DNA from: Sphingomonas montana
GTDB lineage: Bacteria; Pseudomonadota; Alphaproteobacteria; Sphingomonadales; Sphingomonadaceae
NCBI RefSeq assembly: GCF_001956315.1
Contig: NZ_MOLY01000045.1
Coordinates: forward strand, 310,001 to 374,000
Length of the DNA stretch: 64,000 nucleotides
Direction: 5' to 3'
Shown one piece after another: positions 26,308-34,116 of the stretch. The notes under the pieces were generated by a model that was given only the letters and a program-made list of their open reading frames with translations, ran no database searches and had not been told where the DNA came from. The first letter of the stretch is position 1. Every line of letters starts with the position of its first letter. Made by a program: the position numbers and the translations under genes.

Positions 26308-27702
26308 ATGAACGCGATCATCGGCACGGCGAACGGACATGGATCGCCCGGTGCGGCGGCGCAGGCGCGGCTCGTCGCGCTCGCCACGCTGCTGCTCCAC
26401 CTGTCGATCCTGCCCTACGATATCGCCACCGGTTTTCGCGCCTTCACCTGGGGCGACCGCGGCATCGAACGGCTGCGCATGGTCGATGGCTTCGCGCACG
26501 CGCGCGGGTCGGCGGTGGCCTGGATGACCGACGCGCCGGTCGTGCCGGGCGAATACCTGTTCGCGTGGGGGCCATGGGCGCTGGCCGGGCCGATCGGCGT
26601 CATCCTGGTCCAGATTTTGCTGGCGACCATCGCGGCCTGGCTGGTCGCGCGCATCGCGGGGCGGGTCGTGCCGTGGCCCCGCGCGGCGCTCGGCTGCGGC
26701 CTCGTCTATGCGCTGCTGCCGCAGAATATCGCCTTCCCGCATCAGCTGGTGACCGAGGCGATCGCGACGCCCTTCTGCGTCGCCTGGCTGGCGCTGCTGC
26801 TGGCCGCCGTGAGTGGTCCCGTGCGCAGCGGGCGGATCCTCGCGTTCGCCGCGGCGGGACTGTGCATCGGCATCGCGATCCTGATCCGGCCGGTGATCGT
26901 CGCCATGCTGCCCATCGCGTACGTGCTCACCCTGCTCGTGCCTGCCGCGCGTGCGCAGCTCCGCGGGCCGGGCCTCTATGTCATGGCCACGATCGGGCTT
27001 GCGCCGCTGTTGCTGTGGACCGCGATCTTCACCGCCCAGACCGGGCAGTTCGGCTATAACAAGGGCAGCGCCAATTTCGGCTGGAACCTGCGCAGCAAGG
27101 CGCTCATTACCGAACGCGCGAACGGCATCGCGCCACCGGCCGACCTGCTGCCGGACGATGGCGGCATCTCCGCCGGCCGCTTCTTCCAGGAGGTGGCGCT
27201 GCACAAGCCGGCCTTCGCCAGGGCGTTCCTGCTCGATGCGGTGACGGTGTTCGGGCGCGGCAACTCGACCAAGATCAGCGTCGACTATCTCGGCATCGAT
27301 CGCGATCCGACCGGCTGGCGCCAGAAACTGCTCTACGCTCGCGACGCGAAGGCGAGCCGCGGGTCCAACACGCTGAACCCGGTCTATGTGATCGAGGGGC
27401 TGGCCTCGCTCCTGACCGCGCTGTTCTTCGCCTTCTGCGCGTGGCAGGCGGCCCGGATCGGCGTGGCGCTCGTCCGCGGAACCGTGGCGCTCTCGCCCGA
27501 ATGCACGTTCCTCACCATCGTCGCGTCCGCCTGGCTCATCAACGTGTTCGTCAGCGCGCAGATCGTGAACGAGGCGCAGGGCCGCCTCCGCAATCCGGCC
27601 GAAGCCGCCTTCATCCTGTTCGCCGCCATGGCTTTCGCCCTGCGCCGGCACTTCCCCCGCCCTGTCGGATCAGGCATCGCCAACGGCACGCATACCCCCT
27701 GA
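26308..27702 (+). CDS. Polytopic GT-C-like membrane protein, probable glycosyltransferase
   Basis: A 464-residue protein with about ten transmembrane helices in the layout of the GT39/ArnT class, which takes sugars from polyprenyl-phosphate donors on the periplasmic face. The first outer loop (RAFTWGDRGIERLRMVDG) carries acidic residues where these enzymes bind metal or donor. ATG 26308 is preferred because a G-rich site lies upstream; ATG 26284 is an alternative. It is divergent from the flippase/HAD-UbiA pair and could use their product. The acceptor is unknown. Confidence 0.7.
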   Translation: MNAIIGTANGHGSPGAAAQARLVALATLLLHLSILPYDIATGFRAFTWGDRGIERLRMVDGFAHARGSAVAWMTDAPVVPGEYLFAWGPWALAGPIGVILVQILLATIAAWLVARIAGRVVPWPRAALGCGLVYALLPQNIAFPHQLVTEAIATPFCVAWLALLLAAVSGPVRSGRILAFAAAGLCIGIAILIRPVIVAMLPIAYVLTLLVPAARAQLRGPGLYVMATIGLAPLLLWTAIFTAQTGQFGYNKGSANFGWNLRSKALITERANGIAPPADLLPDDGGISAGRFFQEVALHKPAFARAFLLDAVTVFGRGNSTKISVDYLGIDRDPTGWRQKLLYARDAKASRGSNTLNPVYVIEGLASLLTALFFAFCAWQAARIGVALVRGTVALSPECTFLTIVASAWLINVFVSAQIVNEAQGRLRNPAEAAFILFAAMAFALRRHFPRPVGSGIANGTHTP

Positions 27703-27718
27703 CCCGAAGGCCCCGACC

Positions 27719-28513
27719 TTGGCAAAACTGAACCGCAGGCAGATCCACGACGAGGTCCGCGCCCTTCTCGACCAGCACCCCGGCGGCCTGCGCTGGGCCG
27801 ACGTGCTCCGGCCGGTCATCGCCGCCCACCCGGAAACGCCGTCGAACAGCATCCGGGGTGCCACGCATCTGTTGTTCCAGGGGGCCGACGACATTGTCAA
27901 GATCGCCCGCGGCACCTATCAGCTCGCCAAATATGCGGAGGCCGACGCCGCCGACGCCGTGGCGCAGGACGACGCGGTCGCCGCGACGCCCGTGGCGATC
28001 GACACCGACGATCTCTACGCCGGATCGGTATCCGAACAGGATTTCTACGCCAGCTTCGCCCGTTGGCTGATGGAGAATGACGAGGTCACCGTCGCCGGCG
28101 CGCTCGGCGGCGGCAGCCTGGGCGGCAAGTGGGGCACGCCCGACGTCATCGGCGTGCTGAAACCGCGCGCGCAGGACATCTTCAAGTTCGAACCGCAGAT
28201 CGTGACCGCGGAGATCAAGGCGACCCCCGACCAGCCCGTCGTCGCGTTCGGCCAGGCCGTCGCCTACCGCCTGTTTTCGCACAAGAGCTACATCGTCGTG
28301 CCCCGCACCACGACCAGCGACGACATGAACCGCCTGCAATCGCTGTGCAGCATCCACGGCGTCGGCCTGGTCGTCTTCACGCTCGACATGGACCTGCCGG
28401 ACTACAACGTCGTCGTCCTGCCCGCGGTCGCCAGCCCGGACATGTTCTACGTCAACGCGATGCTCGACCGCCTGAAGGGCAGCGAGCCGAAACTGCTCAA
28501 CCGGCTGTTCTGA
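27719..28513 (+). CDS. HTH plus PD-(D/E)XK nuclease-like protein
   Basis: A 264-residue protein. Residues 1-75 look like a HARE-HTH type winged helix (IHDEVRALLDQHPGGLRWADVL then GTYQLAKY). After a linker, residues 105-260 hold a restriction-endonuclease-like core: GTPDVIG with D142, AEIKA with E165 and K167, and a following helix FGQAVAYRLFSHKSYIVV with Q179, as in Holliday-junction and restriction nucleases. It begins at TTG 27719 with GAAGG upstream. It stands alone between the membrane protein and a DUF4173-like gene. It could act on DNA as a solitary nuclease; no methylase is nearby. Confidence 0.7.
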   Translation: MAKLNRRQIHDEVRALLDQHPGGLRWADVLRPVIAAHPETPSNSIRGATHLLFQGADDIVKIARGTYQLAKYAEADAADAVAQDDAVAATPVAIDTDDLYAGSVSEQDFYASFARWLMENDEVTVAGALGGGSLGGKWGTPDVIGVLKPRAQDIFKFEPQIVTAEIKATPDQPVVAFGQAVAYRLFSHKSYIVVPRTTTSDDMNRLQSLCSIHGVGLVVFTLDMDLPDYNVVVLPAVASPDMFYVNAMLDRLKGSEPKLLNRLF

Positions 28514-28636
28514 CGGTTGGCCCCGCCGGCACCTGCACCAAAACTGCACGATGCCTGCACGGTAAGAAGATCGCCGCCGCATCCGCCCTCGACGCCAGCC
28601 CTCTAGGCAAGCCGCTCCCGATGGAGGTGAAGCGGC

Positions 28637-30124
28637 ATGCGGTTCGGTTTTCTGTGCAAGGGCGCGATCGTCGTCCTGTTGGTCGCCCTGTTCGACGGGC
28701 TCTTCCCCCGTGAATTTTCCGGCGCGGTCGTCGGCGCTTTCGCCGCCGCCTGGATCGCCGGCGTACTGATCGGCCGCCCCGACGTCCGCCGAAACCGAAC
28801 GGCCCGGACAGCGATCGCCGCCGCGATGCTGTTCGCCGCGGCCCTCGCCTACGATCCGGGGCCGCTGCCCTGGGCCTTCTTCTGGTGTGCAGTGTCGATG
28901 GCCGCGCTGCTGCCGAAGGTCGCGCGGTTCGACGACGCCTGGCACTGGGCCGCACGCCTCCTGTTTCATGCCCCGACCAGCATCCTGGCGCCGCTCCGCG
29001 ATCTCCGCCTGCTCCTCGGGACGCGCCACACCGCGCGCACCGGTCCGCGCGCCATCGCAGCCATGCTGGCACTGCCGCTGATCGGCGGCCTGCTCTTCGT
29101 CATCCTGTTCGCCAGCGCCAACCCGCTGATCGCGCAGGCCCTGTCCGCGATCCGCCTCCCCGCGCTCTGGCGGATCCTGCTCTGGGTGTTCATCGCCGCC
29201 TGTGTCTGGCCCAGCCTGCGCCCCCATGCCGCCACGCTGCGACTGGCCGCCCGGCTGCCCGATCCGGAACCGCGGCTGCCCGGCACGTCGCTGCCCTCGG
29301 TGCTGATCGCGCTCGCGCTCTTCAACGCGATCTTCGCAGTCCAGAACATCCTCGACATCGCCTTCCTCTGGGTTGGCGGCGCATTGCCGGCGGGCATGTC
29401 GCAGACCGACTATGTCCACCGCGGCGCCTATCCGCTGATCGCTACCGCGCTCATCGCCGGCGTCATGGCGCTCGCCATGCTCCGCCCCGGCAGCGCGAGC
29501 GCGGCACATCCGCTCGCCCGCCGGCTGGTGACGCTCTGGGTCGCCCAGAACCTCATCCTCGTCGCTTCCAGCGTGCTGCGCACGATCGACTATGTCCGCA
29601 CCTCGATGCTCACCGAATGGCGGATCGCGGCGCTTGCCTGGATGGCGCTGGTGGCCCTCGGGCTGGTCCTGATCAGCTGGCGCATCCTGACCGGGCGCAG
29701 CGCCCGCTGGCTCATCAACCGGAACGCGCTGGCCGCGACCATCATGCTCGGCACCTGCGCCTTCGTCGATCTCGGCGCGGTCGCCGCCGCCTGGAACGTG
29801 CGCGCCGGGCGGCCCGACAGGGTCGACCTCTGCTATCTCGAGCGGGTCGGCGACGGCGCACTCCTGCCGCTGATCGCGCTCGAACACCGCCCGATGGACC
29901 CGGCGACGCGCGACGTCGTCCGGCTCGTCCGCGGCACCCTCATGACCAATCTGACGGAACAGCAGTCGGACTGGACGAACTGGACCCTGCACGGTGCCCG
30001 CCGGCTCGCGCTGGCCTGTGCCCGAATCGGCCCCACCCCCCCGCGCCCGCGTCCAGTGCCGCCCGGCCGCTGGCGCAACTGCGGCGGCATCATCGAAGTC
30101 ACCGACCGGGCCGGCACGCCTTGA
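28637..30124 (+). CDS. DUF4173-like integral membrane protein
   Basis: A 495-residue membrane protein with about ten helices and the DUF4173/DUF4153 pattern: GGLLFVILFASANPLIAQAL, the polar loop MSQTDYVHRGAYPLI, and the typical LRTIDYVRTSMLTEWRIAALAWM. The function is not established. The last third is soluble and may face the periplasm. ATG 28637 has GGAGG eight bases upstream. It ends 33 bases before the response-regulator start, so it is probably part of that operon, which suggests envelope sensing or output of the two-component system. Confidence 0.85.
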   Translation: MRFGFLCKGAIVVLLVALFDGLFPREFSGAVVGAFAAAWIAGVLIGRPDVRRNRTARTAIAAAMLFAAALAYDPGPLPWAFFWCAVSMAALLPKVARFDDAWHWAARLLFHAPTSILAPLRDLRLLLGTRHTARTGPRAIAAMLALPLIGGLLFVILFASANPLIAQALSAIRLPALWRILLWVFIAACVWPSLRPHAATLRLAARLPDPEPRLPGTSLPSVLIALALFNAIFAVQNILDIAFLWVGGALPAGMSQTDYVHRGAYPLIATALIAGVMALAMLRPGSASAAHPLARRLVTLWVAQNLILVASSVLRTIDYVRTSMLTEWRIAALAWMALVALGLVLISWRILTGRSARWLINRNALAATIMLGTCAFVDLGAVAAAWNVRAGRPDRVDLCYLERVGDGALLPLIALEHRPMDPATRDVVRLVRGTLMTNLTEQQSDWTNWTLHGARRLALACARIGPTPPRPRPVPPGRWRNCGGIIEVTDRAGTP

Positions 30125-30156
30125 CCCTGCTGCCCGTACCGCCGATCCTCTGCCCC

Positions 30157-30858
30157 ATGCCGCGCACCATCCTGGTCGTCGACGACGACCCCCATATCCG
30201 CCAGCTGCTGGTGTTCGCGCTCGCCAAGGCCGGGCTCGACACGATCGAGGCGGAGGATGGCGAGGCGGCACTGATACTCGCGGACACCCAAGCGCCGGAC
30301 CTCGCCGTGCTTGACATCAACATGCCGCGCATGGACGGGATCGAGACCTGCCGGCGGCTGCGCGCCACCGGCGACGTGCCGATCCTGTTCCTGTCGAGCC
30401 GCGACGACGAGATCGACCGCATCCTCGGCATCGAACTGGGCGCCGACGACTATGTCACCAAGCCCTTCTCCCCGCGGGAGGTCGTGGCGCGCGTCATGGC
30501 GATCCTGCGCCGCACCGCGGGCCGCCCGCCCGACGTGGCCAGTGTCGCTCCCACCCTGTCGCACGGCCGGCTGACGCTCGATCCCGATGGCTGGCAGGCC
30601 GACTGGGCGGGCACGCCGGTCCCGCTCACCGCCACCGAATTCGGCATCCTGCGCACCCTGGCGACGATGCCGTCGCGCGTGTTCAGCCGCGATGCGATCA
30701 TCGATCGGCTGCACGGCCCCGGCTTCGCGGTTACCGACCGCACGATCGACAGCCATGTCCGCAACCTGCGCGCCAAGTTCGCCGGCGTGGGGGCCGACGA
30801 CGTGATCGAGACGCGGGCCGGCATCGGCTACCGCCTCGGGACCTGCGGCGGCGGATGA
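30157..30858 (+). CDS. OmpR/PhoB-type response regulator
   Basis: A 233-residue two-domain response regulator. The receiver has the acidic pocket D10-D11 and phosphoacceptor D53 in LAVLDINMPRMDG, with Lys in YVTKPFSP. The C-terminal winged helix includes PLTATEFGILRTLA and VTDRTIDSHVRNLRAK. It starts at ATG 30157 because the receiver begins immediately; a TTG at 30121 overlapping the previous stop could also be used. The stop overlaps the sensor kinase start (ATGA), so the pair is translated together. Confidence 0.95.
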   Translation: MPRTILVVDDDPHIRQLLVFALAKAGLDTIEAEDGEAALILADTQAPDLAVLDINMPRMDGIETCRRLRATGDVPILFLSSRDDEIDRILGIELGADDYVTKPFSPREVVARVMAILRRTAGRPPDVASVAPTLSHGRLTLDPDGWQADWAGTPVPLTATEFGILRTLATMPSRVFSRDAIIDRLHGPGFAVTDRTIDSHVRNLRAKFAGVGADDVIETRAGIGYRLGTCGGG

Positions 30859-32414
30859 TCGAAGCCGTCAAACGGGTCGTCCGCCGCCACTGGCCGCGCC
30901 TGCGGCTGCGCACGATCCTGCTGCTCACCTTCGTCTTCGTCGCCGCCCTACCCGGCGTCGGTGCACTGTTCCTGCGCGTGTACGAGAACACCCTCGTCCG
31001 TCAGACCGAGGCCGAACTGATCGCACAAGGGGCGGCGCTCGCGGCGGCCGCCGCCGCGGACTGGCCCGGCGCGGGGATCCTGCCCGTGCCGCCCGGCATC
31101 GTCCCCGAACCGCCGACGATCGACCTGCGCCTGACCCCCGTCCTGCCGCCCCGCCCCGCCCCCGGCGTCCCGCGCGGTCCGGCCGACGGCGGATCGCGCG
31201 CCTGGGGCCGGCGGCTTGCCCCGGTCCTGAACCTGACCTCATTCACCACGCTGGCCACGATCCTGCTGATCGACCGACAGGGTCGCGTCCTTGCCGGCCG
31301 GCATTACGGCCGCAGCTACGCCGCACTGCCCGAGGTCCGGACGGCGCTGGCCGGATCGCCGGCCACCACGCTTCGCCGCAACGCGGCCTACCGGCCTGGC
31401 TATCCGCTCGAAGGGTTGAGCCGCGCCGCAAATCTCCTGATCCACCACGCACGCCCCATCGTCGCGGACGGCCGGGTGGTCGGCGTCCTGCTGCTGTCGC
31501 GCGCGCCACGCTCGCTGTTCGTCGGGATCGACGCCGACCGCGGCAAGATCGCGTTCGGCGTCGCGGCGATCTTCGCGACGCTCGTCATCCTCAGCGGCCT
31601 CCTGTCGCGCGGCATCGTCCGCCCGGTCGAGGCACTGCGCCGCGCAACGCGCGCGGTCGCGTCCGGCGGCGGCACGGTCCCCCTGTCACCCACGACGGCG
31701 GCGATCGAGATCCAGGATCTGTACCGCGACTTTGCGGTCATGGCAGACGCGATCGAACGCCGCTCGCGCTACCTGCGCGACTTCGCCCATGCCGTCAGCC
31801 ACGAATTCAAGACGCCGCTGGCGGGTATCGCCGGCGCGATCGAACTGCTGCACGACCATCCGGACATGGCCCCGGCCGATCGCGAACGCTTCCTGTCCAA
31901 CATGGGCTGCGATGCCGAACGCCTCACGCTGCTCGTCACCCGCCTGCTCGATCTTGCCCGCGCCGACATGACCCGCGCCGGCGCCGGGGTCGCGACCGAT
32001 CTGGCCGATGTTGTTCGCCGCGTGGCCGACGCCCATCGCGGCCCGACCTTCGCGGTGACGGTCGATTTGCCCGTTCCCTCCCCCCGGGTCGGCGTGCCGG
32101 GAGGTATGGTGGAAGCTGTCCTGGCCAGCCTGTTCGACAACAGCCGCCAGGCAGGTGCCACGACCGTCGGCGTGGCGGCCCGTCCCGCCGCGGACCATGT
32201 CGTACTGACCGTCCAGGACGACGGCCCGGGCATCCCCGCCGGGAACCGCGACCGCATCTTCGAACCGTTCTTCACCACCCGCCGCACCGCCGGCGGCACC
32301 GGCCTCGGCCTGTCGATCACCCGATCCCTCCTCCACGCGCATGGCGGCAGCATCACGCTCGGCGAACAGCAAGGTCACACCCGCTTCACCATCGCGCTGC
32401 CCACCGCCATATAG
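30855..32414 (+). CDS. Sensor histidine kinase
   Basis: A 519-residue membrane kinase. One transmembrane helix is near residues 20-40. A periplasmic sensor of about 190 residues follows, with a proline-rich patch. A second helix near 233-252 leads into a HAMP segment (RGIVRPVEALRRATRAVASGGG), the H-box with phosphoacceptor H316 (FAHAVSHEFKTPLAGI), and an ATPase domain with DNSRQAG, DDGPGIP and GGTGLGLSI. It is the partner of the response regulator it overlaps. The stimulus is unknown. The DUF4173-like protein encoded just upstream is a candidate accessory. Confidence 0.94.
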   Translation: MIEAVKRVVRRHWPRLRLRTILLLTFVFVAALPGVGALFLRVYENTLVRQTEAELIAQGAALAAAAAADWPGAGILPVPPGIVPEPPTIDLRLTPVLPPRPAPGVPRGPADGGSRAWGRRLAPVLNLTSFTTLATILLIDRQGRVLAGRHYGRSYAALPEVRTALAGSPATTLRRNAAYRPGYPLEGLSRAANLLIHHARPIVADGRVVGVLLLSRAPRSLFVGIDADRGKIAFGVAAIFATLVILSGLLSRGIVRPVEALRRATRAVASGGGTVPLSPTTAAIEIQDLYRDFAVMADAIERRSRYLRDFAHAVSHEFKTPLAGIAGAIELLHDHPDMAPADRERFLSNMGCDAERLTLLVTRLLDLARADMTRAGAGVATDLADVVRRVADAHRGPTFAVTVDLPVPSPRVGVPGGMVEAVLASLFDNSRQAGATTVGVAARPAADHVVLTVQDDGPGIPAGNRDRIFEPFFTTRRTAGGTGLGLSITRSLLHAHGGSITLGEQQGHTRFTIALPTAI

Positions 32415-32514
32415 CGGCTTCTCGTTTGACGCAGTGCAGCATGAAACCTAAAGGCGCGGTCTCAATACGCTAAGCCCGATCAGGCGCAGCTTTGCTCAGC
32501 GCTGGAGGCGCCGC

Positions 32515-33804
32515 GTGACGATGACCATGACTTTCGCCGATCTCGCTCTGGCGCCCCCCCTGCTGCGCGCATTGACCGAACAGGGCTATGTTACCCCCAC
32601 GCCGATCCAGACGCAGTCGATCCCGCTGCTGCTGCAGGGTCGCGACATGCTCGGCATGGCGCAGACCGGCACCGGCAAGACCGCCGCCTTCGCGCTGCCC
32701 CTCCTCCACCGCCTCGCGGCCGATCCCCGCCCGGCACCCGGCGGCGGTGCCCGCATCCTGGTCCTCGCGCCCACACGCGAACTGGTGTCGCAGATCGCGG
32801 CCGGGTTCGAAAGCTTCGGCCGCCACCTGGCACTCCGCGTGACGACCATCTTCGGCGGCGTCAGCCAGTTTCATCAGGTGGCCGCGCTCAGGGACGGCGT
32901 GGACATCATCGTGGCGGCTCCGGGCCGCCTGCTCGACCTGATCGATCAGGGCCATTGCGACCTGTCCGCGCTCGAGGCGCTCGTGCTGGACGAGGCCGAC
33001 CAGATGCTCCACATGGGCTTTGCCAAGCCGATCGAACGCATCGTCGCGACGCTGCCACAGGATCGCCACACGATGCTGTTCTCGGCGACGATGCCCAAAT
33101 CGATCGCCGCGCTGGCGGACAGCCTGCTGAGCGATCCGGCAAAGGTCGAAATCGCCCCGCCGTCCACCACCGTCGACCGGATCGCGCAGTCGGTGATGTT
33201 CCTCGATGCGGCCGACAAGAAGGCGGCGCTGCTGGCACTGCTCCAGACCCCGGACATGGGCCAGGCCGTCGTCTTCACGCTGCAGAAGAACATTGCCAAC
33301 GAAGTCTGCGCCTTCATCAGCGAGGGCGGCATCGCGGCCGAGGCGCTGCATGGCAACAAGTCGCAGGGTCAGCGCGAACGGGCGCTCGACGCCTTCCGCG
33401 CAGGCACCGTGCAGGTTCTGGTGGCGACGGACATCGCGGCACGCGGCATCGATGTCGACACCGTGACGCATGTGTTCAACCATGACCTGCCCAGCCTGCC
33501 GGAAAGCTATGTCCACCGCATCGGCCGCACCGGTCGGGCCGGGCGCAGCGGCTTCGCCATCACGCTGTGCGATGCCGAACAGCGCGCCTGGCTCCATGAT
33601 GTGGAACGCGAAATCGGTCAGCCCCTGACGGTCCGGGCCGACCACCAATGGCATTGCGAAGTGGCGCGGCACTCCACCAAGCGCGCACCCGTGCTGGGCG
33701 GCGGCCCGGCCAAGCAGGTGAAGCCGCCGAAAGCGCCGCGCGAGCGCAAGGTCTGGACCGAGGAAGAAAAGCACGCCGCGCGCATGGCGGCAACCGCCGC
33801 CTGA
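32515..33804 (+). CDS. DEAD-box RNA helicase (RhlE-like)
   Basis: A 429-residue ATP-dependent RNA helicase. The motifs are in order: Q motif TPTPIQTQSIP, Walker A AQTGTGKT, PTREL, GG, the DEAD box VLDEADQM, FSATMP, DIAARGIDVD and HRIGRTGRAGR. A lysine-rich tail (KPPKAPRERKVWTEEEK) could hold RNA. The start is taken as GTG 32515, seven bases after GGAGG; ATG 32521 or 32527 are in frame but too far. A TTGACG about 90 bases upstream could be the -35 of its promoter. Likely role in ribosome assembly, RNA decay or cold adaptation. Confidence 0.95.
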   Translation: MTMTMTFADLALAPPLLRALTEQGYVTPTPIQTQSIPLLLQGRDMLGMAQTGTGKTAAFALPLLHRLAADPRPAPGGGARILVLAPTRELVSQIAAGFESFGRHLALRVTTIFGGVSQFHQVAALRDGVDIIVAAPGRLLDLIDQGHCDLSALEALVLDEADQMLHMGFAKPIERIVATLPQDRHTMLFSATMPKSIAALADSLLSDPAKVEIAPPSTTVDRIAQSVMFLDAADKKAALLALLQTPDMGQAVVFTLQKNIANEVCAFISEGGIAAEALHGNKSQGQRERALDAFRAGTVQVLVATDIAARGIDVDTVTHVFNHDLPSLPESYVHRIGRTGRAGRSGFAITLCDAEQRAWLHDVEREIGQPLTVRADHQWHCEVARHSTKRAPVLGGGPAKQVKPPKAPRERKVWTEEEKHAARMAATAA

Positions 33805-34116
33805 GCGGACGCTTCGCGGGGATCGTGGGGTCTTGACCCTTTTCCACCGGGCGACACGCGGTGCGCCGGTTCCCTAACGCGTCCTGCATCCGCGGCGGGC
33901 TGCGGTCTGATCGGTCGCGGTCATCGCCGGGCGATCACGTGCAACAAGCGATAGCCAGCCCCGCCGCTGTCCCGAGTGACGGAATCATGCGGGATAGTTG
34001 CCTGTCACGTTAGAATCCTATGCTGCCCCCGCGAAACATGCTTCATGACAGCGAACATGCAGACGAAACGCCAGACGGCCATGATCAGCCTTCGACGCCG
34101 CACCAGGGGGAACATC
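33805..34116. other. Intergenic stretch with no gene seen
   Basis: 312 bases between the helicase and the metalloprotease. An in-frame extension of the metalloprotease exists here but includes cysteine-rich unlikely sequence with no start signal. I see no repeat or RNA gene. Confidence 0.5.

Noticed and set aside
27611-30271. An 886-codon minus-strand open frame
   Set aside because: It runs opposite several well-supported plus-strand genes and gives Arg/Gly/Asp-rich sequence typical of antisense frames in high-GC DNA.
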